From an uncultured Eubacteriales bacterium (GTDB lineage Bacteria; Bacillota_A; Clostridia; Oscillospirales; Oscillospiraceae): 10,179 nucleotides of DNA. Every line of letters starts with the position of its first letter. The first letter of the stretch is position 1. The stretch covers positions 1-10,179 of the forward strand of contig CATJRT010000326.1 of assembly GCA_949742895.1 (NCBI GenBank), given 5' to 3'. The notes beneath the pieces were generated by a model that was not told the origin of the DNA, made no database searches, and saw nothing but the letters and a program-made list of their open reading frames with translations. Shown here piece by piece: positions 1 to 6,234 of the stretch. Position numbers and translations under genes: made by a program.

Positions 1-53
1 ATGCTGCCCATATCCACCACAGTCAACAGAAGCTGATACTTCTGCATATTCAT
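1..53 (-). CDS. LysR-family transcriptional regulator, N-terminal fragment (cut by left edge)
   Basis: The minus strand reads MNMQKYQLLLTVVDMGS from position 53 to the edge. This is the first helix of the LysR-type winged helix-turn-helix domain, where the family typically shows a short leader, a hydrophobic L..V.. stretch and a GS turn. I chose the ATG at 53 because GGAG lies 8 bases upstream of it. An in-frame ATG at 71 has only an A-rich leader. The gene is divergent from proC and shares a 120-bp control region with inverted repeats, the classic arrangement for a LysR regulator that controls the neighbouring operon. Only 17 residues are visible, so the family call rests on this short match and the divergent context. 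The effector cannot be guessed. Confidence 0.7.
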   Translation of the reverse strand, partial: MNMQKYQLLLTVVDMGS

Positions 54-102
54 TCCGCTGTCTCCATTCATCGTTTTTTCTAATGTTTGATATCACATAA
101 AT

Positions 103-137
103 TAACGTGACTTATTATAGTTGTCATGTTACTATAA
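103..137. promoter_or_regulatory. Candidate operator in the LysR/proC divergent region
   Basis: Two nested inverted repeats occur here. TAACGTGAC (103-111) pairs with GTCATGTTA (123-131), 8 of 9 bases matching. TTATAGT (115-121) pairs perfectly with ACTATAA (131-137). LysR regulators usually bind imperfect dyads of this size in the region between themselves and their target. Protein binding is inferred. Confidence 0.4.
107..135 (+). promoter_or_regulatory. Weak candidate promoter for the proC operon
   Basis: GTGACT (107-112) and TACTAT (130-135) are separated by 17 bases and each matches 4 of 6 consensus sigma-A bases. The -35-like box lies inside the outer dyad, as expected for an activator-dependent promoter. 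On the other strand a perfect TATAAT (119 to 114) could serve the LysR gene, but no good -35 accompanies it. Confidence 0.3.
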
Positions 138-193
138 AGCCACGCAGAAAGCAATCCCTCTTTTAGGAAAACCACACAAAACAGAAGGGAGTC

Positions 194-1009
194 ATGGAGA
201 TGAAGCATACAATCGCATTTATTGGCGGCGGAAACATGGGCGGCGCGATCCTTCGAGCGGCCTGCCGGACCATTCCGCCGGAGCAAATTGTCCTGTTTGA
301 TACCGATGCAGACAAGGCCCGGGCCGTCGCAGAGGAAACTGGCTGCGCCGTCGCGCACGACGGCTGCGAGGCAGTGCGCAGCGCAAGGTTTATCATGCTT
401 TGCGTTAAGCCCCAGGTATTCCGGCCGGTACTGGCGGGACTTCTCCCCGCCTTGCGGGAGGGCGGGGAAAAGGTGCTGGCATCTATTGCAGCGGGGGTGT
501 CCTTGTCCGCCATGTCCGCCATGCTGGACGGTCTTTCCCTGCCCCTCATCCGCATTATGCCCAACACGCCTGCCCTGGTAGGCAAGGGTACATTCCTGAT
601 CGCCCCGGACGCTGGCGTTCCCCAAAGCGTGACGGACGAACTGCTCCGCATACTCAGCGGCTGCGGCCTGCTCCTGCCCGTGACCGAGCATGAGCTGGAC
701 CTGGGCTCCACCGTGTCCGGCTGCGGCCCCGCCTTTGCCTATCTGTTTATTGAGGCCCTGGCAGATGGCGGCGTGCAGATCGGCCTGCCCCGGGCGATGG
801 CCCAAAGGCTGGCGGCACAAATGTTGCTGGGCTCTGCGGCCATGGTACTGGAAACCGGCGAGCACCCCGGTGTGCTGAAGGACGCGGTATGCTCCCCCGG
901 CGGCACCACCATCGCAGGCGTGGCCGAGCTGGAGAAACGGGGCTTTCGGGCCGCTGCGGCCCAGGCGGTAGTCGCCGCCTATCGCCGGAACTGTGAGCTG
1001 AGCCAATAA
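194..1009 (+). CDS. proC: Pyrroline-5-carboxylate reductase (ProC)
   Basis: Reduces 1-pyrroline-5-carboxylate to proline with NAD(P)H, the last step of proline synthesis, in the cytosol. The 271-residue length is normal for the family. The Rossmann dinucleotide motif GGGNMGGA is at residues 11-18, MPNTP at 122-126, SGCGPAF at 175-181 and the C-terminal signature CSPGGTTI at 233-240. All are intact. Two in-frame starts compete: the ATG at 194 sits only 2 bases after GGGAG, while the ATG at 200 sits 8 bases after GGAG (188-191) and gives MKHTIAFIGGG, so 200 may be the true start. It is the first gene of a plus-strand operon and is followed 29 bases later by a PhzA/PhzB-like gene. No proA or proB is nearby, so a role as an imine reductase for the neighbouring pathway rather than for proline is possible but unproven. 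Confidence 0.95.
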   Translation: MEMKHTIAFIGGGNMGGAILRAACRTIPPEQIVLFDTDADKARAVAEETGCAVAHDGCEAVRSARFIMLCVKPQVFRPVLAGLLPALREGGEKVLASIAAGVSLSAMSAMLDGLSLPLIRIMPNTPALVGKGTFLIAPDAGVPQSVTDELLRILSGCGLLLPVTEHELDLGSTVSGCGPAFAYLFIEALADGGVQIGLPRAMAQRLAAQMLLGSAAMVLETGEHPGVLKDAVCSPGGTTIAGVAELEKRGFRAAAAQAVVAAYRRNCELSQ

Positions 1010-1038
1010 CCATAACAAAGAAAGAGGAGGAAACAATC

Positions 1039-1542
1039 ATGGATGTAGAACGCTATCTGGACTTTTCCCCGGAGGACCGGGAGCTGCGCAGAAAAAACCT
1101 GGAGACCGTGATGAAGTACATGGCGGCGGAGGGCGAAGCCCGGCTGGATCGCTGGAAGCTGTTCACCCCAGACGGCCAGGGGGGCTATACCGGCCCCGCC
1201 AAGGGCTATCCCGCGCCGGAATTTATCGAGTGGGGGATGCCCGGCCAGGAGGGGCTGAAGATGAGCGACGCATGGAACTACAAGTGGTTCCCAGACCTGG
1301 CGTACACCGACCTGAAGGTGCTTCAGACCCAGGACCCCAACTATATCGTGGTGGCCGCCTTGGGCACCTTCACCGTCAACTTCCCTGCCTACCCAAACAA
1401 GCCCTATCAGAACTACTTCTTCCATGTGTTTGAGATGGAGGACGGCCTCATCAAGCGCTATCACGAGCACATGAACTTCTGCCAGATGTACCACTCCATC
1501 GGCATAGACCTGCCTCCGGTGGACTTCCCCCACGGCGTATAA
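1039..1542 (+). CDS. PhzA/PhzB-like NTF2-fold (SnoaL-like) protein
   Basis: A 167-residue soluble protein resembling the phenazine PhzA/PhzB family in length and motif order. Visible motifs are ETVMKYM..EGE.RLDRWKLF (residues 22-42), YKWFPDLAY (81-89), NFPAYPNKPYQNYFFH (114-129) and YHEHMNFCQ (141-149). In phenazine makers PhzA/B promote condensation of two amino-ketone molecules through imine chemistry. The acidic residue of the xExMN motif (Glu143) and Arg38 line up with catalytic positions as I remember them. The catalytic His and a nearby Ser of PhzB appear to be replaced by Ser76 and Asn80, so the chemistry may differ. Start: AGGAGG at 1025-1030, 8 bases before ATG. No other phenazine genes are visible, so it is unlikely to make phenazine here. 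It lies between proC and a GPH-type transporter gene, and the true substrate is unknown. Confidence 0.8.
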   Translation: MDVERYLDFSPEDRELRRKNLETVMKYMAAEGEARLDRWKLFTPDGQGGYTGPAKGYPAPEFIEWGMPGQEGLKMSDAWNYKWFPDLAYTDLKVLQTQDPNYIVVAALGTFTVNFPAYPNKPYQNYFFHVFEMEDGLIKRYHEHMNFCQMYHSIGIDLPPVDFPHGV

Positions 1543-1561
1543 CGGAAAAGGAGCGATCGCA

Positions 1562-2811
1562 ATGGACGAGCAGGCGCTGTCACACTGGTGTGCCGCTTTG
1601 TGGACGCCTTTACCGACATCTTCTTCGGCACCATTGGCGACCGCACCCATACCCGCTGGGGCTCCTTCCGGCCCTGGTATGTGACCATGGCCATCCCGGC
1701 CAGCCTGTCCTTCATGATGCTGTTCATCTGCCCTGGCTTCGTCACGCCTGGCTCCGCCTTTGCCCTGTTCTGGATTTACCTGATTTATTTGATTTACGGC
1801 AGTGTGTTCACCACCATTATGTACACCTCCTACAGCTCCTTTACCTCCGTTGCCACAGCGGACGGCGCCGAGCGGCAAAAGCTGGTGCTGGCCCGCCAGG
1901 TTGGCTTGAATGTCAGCGGCATCCTGGTGGCTACCGCTACCCCGGTGATGATGTATTTCGGCGGCGGCGTGTCCAACAACCAGGCGGCTTTCGCCTCCCT
2001 GGGCATCTACATCGCTATCCTAAGCATCGTGTGTTATCTGATCTGCGGCCTGTCCATCCGGGAGCGGGTCACACTCAACGCCGGCAAGCCCCTGCCCATC
2101 AAGGAGGGCTTCAAGGTGTTCAAGGGCAACCGCATTTTCCTGGGCACGTTGATCTGCAATGTACTGCACTCCATCGGCATCGCCATGTTCGGCGGCCTGA
2201 TGAGCTATTTCTTCCTGTACTACAAGATGAACCCCGGCCTGATGAGCACCTCCCAGCTCATCGCCGCCATCGTGGCCACGGTGGTGAGCCTGCTGATCCT
2301 GCCCTATATGATGAAAAAGCTGTCCCGCATCGTGGTATATATCATCGGCGTGGCGGTGTTCTGCGGCCTGCTCCTGCTGGGCTATGTGTTCAGTATGTTT
2401 GACTTCGGCGGTTATCTGATGTGTACTGCCTTTACCACCGGTATGATGATCGTCTACGCCGTCACCTTCAGCTTTATCCCCGACGCGGTGGACTACGGCG
2501 AGTGGCGCAACGGCGTGGGCGCCCCCGGCACCGTGAATACGGTGCTCACCTTCATCCAGAAAATCACCACCGGCTTTGGCACCATGCTCATCTCCGTGCT
2601 GCTCAATGCAGTGGGCTATGAGGCGGCGGCCGGCTTCGGGCAGACTCCCGCCGCCCAGGAGGGCATCCGGATGATTACCTGCCTGGTGCCCAGCGCATTC
2701 ATGCTGGCCTCCGCTCTGGGCCTATTGTTCCTGCACGTCAAGGCTGAACGGATGCAGGAAATCCGTGCTGAGCTGGTCCAGCGCCGCTCCGAAGCTGCGG
2801 ACAGCAAATAA
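1562..2811 (+). pseudogene. GPH-family (MelB-like) sugar:cation symporter, 5' deletion with frameshift
   Basis: Major-facilitator protein of the glycoside-pentoside-hexuronide type: RFVDAFTD with DRTHTRWGSFRP near the N-terminus, an acidic VDYGEWRNGVGAPG motif late in the protein, and about ten remaining hydrophobic helices. The longest open frame starts at a GTG (1588) with no ribosome site and gives 407 residues, roughly 45-50 short. Homology continues upstream of that GTG (AGAVTLVCRF) until it meets the stop of the PhzB-like gene at 1540-1542. A well-formed ribosome site, AAGGAG (1548-1553), sits 8 bases before ATG 1562. That ATG is in another frame (MDEQALSH...) and stops at 1682-1684. 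The simplest reading is a deletion of about 125 bases that removed helix I and shifted the frame, leaving the original start. The helix II acidic residues that bind the cation in MelB are kept; the sugar-binding helix I is gone. Probably non-functional, unless GTG 1588 is used or the assembly is wrong. Confidence 0.75.
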
Positions 2812-2818
2812 CCTCTCC

Positions 2819-3705
2819 GTGAGCAAAACAAAGCTGCGTGAAACCGCAGGACTCCACGGCTGGGGCGGGCGGCTTCTTGGGTGCCTGATGTATGCGCTGT
2901 CCCTGAACCTGTTCCTGGCCGGCAACCACATCGCCGCTGGGGGCCTGGGCGGCGTCGCAGTGGCCCTCACCACCATCATTCCTATGCGGCTGTCCGCCCT
3001 GGTCCTGATTATGAATATCCCCCTGCTGGTCCTGGGGTGGGCGTTCAAGGGCTGGCGCTTTATTCGCAACACCATCGTCTGTGCCATGGCGTATACTGTG
3101 CTGGTGGAGGCTACCTCCTACCTGCCCACCCTGACCTACAATCCGCTGTTTGCGGCGCTGTGCGGCGGGGCAATGTACGGCCTTGCTCTGGCGCTGATGA
3201 CCATCACCAACAGCTCCATCGGAGGTACAGAAATCGCAGTCCGGGTACTGCTGTGCCGCTTCCCCACGGCAGGGACGGGCCGGATGTGCCTGATCGTAGA
3301 CAGCAGCGTGGTTCTGCTGTCCATGGTCCTGTCCCACGACATTGAAATCGGACTGATTGCCATTCTAACGCTGTTTGTCTGCTCTGTTGTCGCTGACCGG
3401 ATCTCCTTGGGCGATGGGGAAATAATCTCTGCCTGATTATTTCCGGGCTGTCCCCGGGAGAGCTGGCCGCACCGCTGATGGAGGAGCTGCACCTGTCCGT
3501 CACCAAGGTGGAGGGGATGGGTATGTATTCTGGAACGGACCGCTGCCTGCTTTTCACCGCGTTCCGAAAGAGTCAGGGGCCGATGCTCAAGGCTGCGCTG
3601 GACCGGCTGGACCCCAACGCCTTTTTCGTCATCGTTCCTGCCAAGGAGGTCTGGGGCGGCAGCTTCCGCACTCCATTCTCCGGGCTGCGGTCCGACCAAG
3701 CATAA
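2819..3705 (+). pseudogene. YitT-family membrane protein (DUF161 + DUF2179), frameshifted
   Basis: The first part (2819-3436) has about five membrane helices and typical YitT motifs: NLFLAGNHIAAGGLGGVA early and SSIGGTEIAVRVL in the middle. It ends early at TGA 3434-3436. The missing C-terminal cytoplasmic domain (DUF2179) continues at once in another frame: CLIISGLSPGELAAPLMEEL, then VTKVEGMGMYSG and DPNAFFVIV, ending at 3705. Restoring one G in the run at 3416-3419 would join the halves as DRISLGDGGNNLCLIIS, so a single-base loss in a homopolymer explains the split. The likely start is GTG 2819, 7 bases after the transporter stop, without a clear ribosome site, so it may depend on coupling. 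YitT proteins are widespread membrane proteins of poorly known function. This copy is either decayed, phase-variable, or affected by a sequencing error. Confidence 0.8.
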
Positions 3706-3757
3706 GAAGCTGTACCAATAGCCGAAGTGCGGCCAGCCCTATGCGTATACAAATGTG

Positions 3758-3789
3758 AAGCACCCGTCAGAGATGGCGGGTGCTTTTTT
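3758..3789 (+). terminator. Rho-independent terminator of the proC operon
   Basis: AAGCACCCG (3758-3766) pairs perfectly with CGGGTGCTT (3777-3785). A further T-G, C-G and A-T pairing closes on a GAGA tetraloop (3770-3773), and the stem runs into six T's (3784-3789). It lies about 50 bases after the end of the YitT frame and closes the operon. Confidence 0.93.
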
Positions 3790-4071
3790 GTGTCAAGGAA
3801 GGGCTGATTCAATCGGCAAAATACCGTAGACGCATTTAATCAGTGCTTTCTCAAGATAATGTCAAAATCCGGTGAGTCCAGATACATAAATAGAAAGCCC
3901 TTTGCAATGGCAGTCTGCTCTACGTACACAAACAGCTCTGACAGGCAACGTGGAAGCGCGAGGAAGAAGTTTTGGCAGTAATTTCTGCTCCTCCTCTTCC
4001 GCTTTTCCCGCACAGTGTATAACATTAGCACGCAGTACCCAAAAATCACTGAAAAAAGGAGCTGTTCCATC
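3790..4071. other. AT-richer gap before the recombinase gene; no confident gene
   Basis: This stretch is visibly richer in A/T than its surroundings. The minus strand holds an open frame of 77 codons (4073 to 3840) with a hydrophobic segment near its start (FSVIFGYCVLMLYTV) followed by a very basic patch (REKRKRRSR), which would fit a tiny membrane protein. Its start overlaps the recombinase start and its ribosome site is poor. On the plus strand TATAAC (4018-4023) could be a -10 for the recombinase but lacks a good -35. The gap may be part of an old insertion that brought the recombinase. Confidence 0.35.
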
Positions 4072-5115
4072 ATGCCTCATTCTGCCCTTCGTTCCGCCCG
4101 CATCACCCTGCGCCCTTTGTCCGGCGGCCTGCCTGTTTTCGCTCCCGCCCCGCCAGCTCCAGCCAGCGTCACACTTGAGCGATGGCTGGAGCTGTGGATG
4201 GACCGTGACATCGAGCAACGCCGGGCGGACACCACTGTCGGCGGCTACCGCAACATCATCCGCAAGCATCTGGTCCCAGCCCTGGGGGCAGTGCATCTGT
4301 CCTGCCTGACACCTGCCCTGATTGACAGCTACTATCAATGGCTGGCCGAGGAAAGGTCCCTCTCCCCCAACACCATCCGCAAGCATCACATCCTGCTCCA
4401 CACCGCCCTGGATGCGGCCTGCCGCCAGGGCGCGATTGCCGCCAACCCCGTTCAGCGGGCCACTCCGCCCCGTCCCGTCTGCACCGCCGTCCACTACTAT
4501 ACCCCCGCCCAGCTGAGCCGCGTGCTGGACGAGGTAGAGGGCCTGCCATTGGAGCTGCCCGTGAAGCTGGCCTGCTGCCTGGGCTTGCGCCGGGGCGAGC
4601 TGCTGGGCCTGCGTTGGCGGGACGTGGACCTCCAGGCCGGACTGCTCACCGTCCGACGGGCCCGCACAACGGTAGGGGCCCGTGTCGTGGAAAAAGAGCC
4701 AAAGACTGCGGACAGTCTGCGCACCCTGTCCATCCACACTCTGGACGACCTGCTGGACCTGCTGCGCCGGCTTCGCGGTGAGCGGCAGCGAAACCGCCTA
4801 CCCTGCGGCCCAGACGACTTTCTGGTGCTCAACCGTCAGGGTCAGCCCTGGCACCCCAACACCCTGTCCACCGCCCTGTCCGCCTTTGCCGCAGAGCGGC
4901 AGCTTCCTCCCATCACCTTCCACGGCCTGCGGCATACCTTTGCCAGCGTGGCCAACATTGCCCGCATCCCCATGTATCAGATCAGCCGCGCCATGGGCCA
5001 CAGCAGTCCCAACGTCACCCAGCGCATCTACACCCACCTGTTTGACCAGACCCACGGCGAGGTGCTGGCAGCGGTGGCGGACAGCATCCGCAGGGCCGGT
5101 GCCTCCCTGCATTGA
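4072..5115 (+). CDS. Phage-type tyrosine recombinase / site-specific integrase
   Basis: Cuts and rejoins DNA at specific sites through a phosphotyrosine intermediate. The 347-residue protein has a core-binding SAM-like domain at about residues 33-127 (typical TLERWLELW start and LSPNTIRKH motif) and a catalytic domain at about 143-335. The full catalytic set is visible: Arg173 in GLRRGELLGL, Lys211 in EPKTADS, His284 and Arg287 in HGLRHTF, His310 in GHSS and Tyr320 in QRIYTHL. The start ATG has AAGGAG 10 bases upstream (4056-4061); an upstream in-frame GTG at 4015 is less likely. No excisionase, phage or transposon genes, attachment repeats or tRNA are seen next to it, so it is an orphan: a leftover of an integrated element or a domesticated recombinase. 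It is convergent with the kinase-like gene, with 45 bases between their stops. Confidence 0.93.
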   Translation: MPHSALRSARITLRPLSGGLPVFAPAPPAPASVTLERWLELWMDRDIEQRRADTTVGGYRNIIRKHLVPALGAVHLSCLTPALIDSYYQWLAEERSLSPNTIRKHHILLHTALDAACRQGAIAANPVQRATPPRPVCTAVHYYTPAQLSRVLDEVEGLPLELPVKLACCLGLRRGELLGLRWRDVDLQAGLLTVRRARTTVGARVVEKEPKTADSLRTLSIHTLDDLLDLLRRLRGERQRNRLPCGPDDFLVLNRQGQPWHPNTLSTALSAFAAERQLPPITFHGLRHTFASVANIARIPMYQISRAMGHSSPNVTQRIYTHLFDQTHGEVLAAVADSIRRAGASLH

Positions 5116-5120
5116 ACGGG

Positions 5121-5147
5121 AAAACGGCGCCCCGTCTCCGGGACGCC
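5121..5147 (-). terminator. Terminator of the kinase-like gene
   Basis: Read on the minus strand, GGCGTCCCG and CGGGGCGCC form a 9-bp stem with one G-T wobble around a GAGA tetraloop (+ positions 5126-5134 and 5139-5147), followed by GTTTT (5125-5121). The T tract is short. The hairpin lies in the 45-bp gap between the convergent recombinase and kinase genes and may serve both. Confidence 0.7.
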
Positions 5148-5160
5148 GCCTGCAAACGCT

Positions 5161-5946
5161 TCAGTTTCCCCAGTCTCCGTCGGGCAGAAACGCCGCCGTA
5201 GGCAACAGGCCGCTCAGCGCCACCAGTTCTTCGCTGAAGCCACCTGCATCCCAACGCAGAGCGGGGCTGCTCAGGGCGCTCCCTGCCGCCTTCCCTCGCG
5301 GGATGGACACCGCTACCCGTAGTCCCCCGTCTGGCACGCAATACGCCATCAGCCGTCCGCCATGGAGCCCGGCAATCCGTCGGGCGATGGCAATGCCGTT
5401 GCCCGGCTTGCGCCAGTCTGGGACATCCTCCGCATCCCCATTGAACAGGCGGGCCAGTCCTTCCGGAGACAGCCCCGGCCCATTGTCCGTCACAGTGAAC
5501 ACCGCCTGGTCCCCATCCTGGGCCAGGGCCAGCGTCACCCTGCTGCCTGCCTTTGCCGCGTTGGCGATCAGCTCCAGCAAAAGCTGCCGGAGCATCCCTT
5601 CATCCGCCTGCGCCGGGAGACGCTCCAGTCCCCGGATGTCGATCTGCACCCCAGCGTGGCGCAGCAGTCCGGCCGCCTGCTCCCCCCCCCCGGCGGCCAG
5701 CCCGCCCAGATCCACCGGAGTCAGCTCCAGCCGCAGCTCTTCCGTCAGCCGCATGGTCAGCTCCATCCGGCCCACGATGCGCAACATCCGGCAAATGCTC
5801 TGGTTCAGCGCAGCCAAATAGCCCCGGCTTTTTTCGTCCTTTGCGCTTTGCTCCAGCATCTGGCTGGCCGCTGTCATTTGGGCAAGCTGCATCCGCAGTG
5901 CCGCCGCCGTCCGGGCCTTTCCCATATCCAAGCCGTCCTGTTCCAT
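5161..5946 (-). CDS. Soluble histidine-kinase-like ATPase (HATPase_c), DHp histidine absent
   Basis: 261 residues with no membrane segment, so cytosolic. The C-terminal half is a GHKL ATPase domain: N box LLLELIANAAKAG (Glu125, Asn129), G1 box TDNGPGL (Asp154), F box LARLF (164-168) and G2 box GNGIAIARRIAGLHGG (182-197). The N-terminal helical region (about 10-75) looks like a dimerisation/phospho-transfer domain, but residues 1-96 contain no histidine at all, so normal autophosphorylation is not expected. Start ATG 5946 follows AAGGAGG by 7 bases. A second ATG at 5986 in another frame has an equally good AGGAGGGG. A run of ten G's (+ 5682-5691) encodes Gly86-88 just before the ATPase domain. 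A consensus promoter with Spo0A-like boxes lies upstream, which links the gene to the sporulation/stationary-phase regulator. It may be a regulator-binding or anti-sigma-like ATPase; its partner is unknown. Confidence 0.8.
   Translation of the reverse strand: MEQDGLDMGKARTAAALRMQLAQMTAASQMLEQSAKDEKSRGYLAALNQSICRMLRIVGRMELTMRLTEELRLELTPVDLGGLAAGGGEQAAGLLRHAGVQIDIRGLERLPAQADEGMLRQLLLELIANAAKAGSRVTLALAQDGDQAVFTVTDNGPGLSPEGLARLFNGDAEDVPDWRKPGNGIAIARRIAGLHGGRLMAYCVPDGGLRVAVSIPRGKAAGSALSSPALRWDAGGFSEELVALSGLLPTAAFLPDGDWGN
5682..5691 (-). repeat. 10-base G homopolymer inside the kinase-like gene
   Basis: Ten consecutive C's on the plus strand give ten G's in the coding strand (codons for Gly86-Gly88 and the first base of Glu89). 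The reading frame is intact as written. A gain or loss of one base would remove the whole ATPase domain. Confidence 0.95.
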
Positions 5947-5986
5947 TGCCCTGCCTCCTTGCCGGGGCAAGCTCCACATCGCTCAT

Positions 5987-6166
5987 TTCGCTGCCCCTCC
6001 TCTACCCACACAAACCGCTTCGATGGGTTTGTGCGCGGCCCCGTTTCGTTTTGCCGCGCTGCTCGCGACGGCTCCGCGCTTCTCTTTTATGCTATGCAGC
6101 TTTGCCCCGGCGCTCTCTGGAAATGGTTTCCGTACGACAGGCCGCTTTTGTCGAATTTTGTCGAAT
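5987..6166 (-). promoter_or_regulatory. Structured 5' leader of the kinase-like gene
   Basis: The gap between this gene and mrp (5947-6279) holds no gene. About 220 bases separate the predicted transcription start from ATG 5946. The leader has two stable hairpins: GCGCGGC/GCCGCGC (+ 6033-6039 and 6053-6059) and CACAAACC/GGTTTGTG (+ 6009-6016 and 6026-6033). They share a base, so they may compete. The second ends shortly before AGGAGGGG (6001-5994). It matches no riboswitch class that I recognise. Confidence 0.45.
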
Positions 6167-6172
6167 TTTGTC
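6146..6172. promoter_or_regulatory. Tandem Spo0A boxes (0A boxes)
   Basis: TTTTGTCGAA occurs twice head to tail (6146-6155, 6156-6165), followed by a third partial copy TTTTGTC (6166-6172). The core TGTCGAA matches the Spo0A box consensus known from Bacillus and Clostridia. The 10-bp spacing places the copies on one DNA face. They begin just downstream of the predicted start of the minus-strand kinase-like transcript, the position expected for repression. Confidence 0.75.
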
Positions 6173-6173
6173 T

Positions 6174-6202
6174 ATTGTATCAGCCGCCCCCTGTTTTTGC
6201 AA
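6174..6202 (-). promoter_or_regulatory. Sigma-A-type promoter of the kinase-like gene
   Basis: On the minus strand TTGCAA (6202-6197) and TACAAT (6179-6174) are separated by exactly 17 bases. Transcription should begin near 6167, inside the tandem 0A boxes. Confidence 0.7.
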
Positions 6203-6234
6203 GAGAGTAGCGGAAAAATTTGGGTTTTCTGTTC

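Noticed and set aside
1039..1542. A phenazine biosynthesis cluster
   Set aside because: Only the PhzA/B-like protein is present; no phzC-G genes are in the window.
979..1878. 299-codon minus-strand frame opposite the PhzB-like gene
   Set aside because: His/Gly/Val-rich shadow without start signal or motifs.
3131..3705. Treating 3478-3705 as an independent small gene
   Set aside because: Its sequence is the DUF2179 domain of YitT, and the homology extends upstream of its ATG into the frameshift point, so it is the 3' part of a broken gene.
4682..5821. 379-codon plus-strand frame across the recombinase end and the kinase gene
   Set aside because: Crosses two well-supported genes in wrong frames, low-complexity P/S/A/R content.
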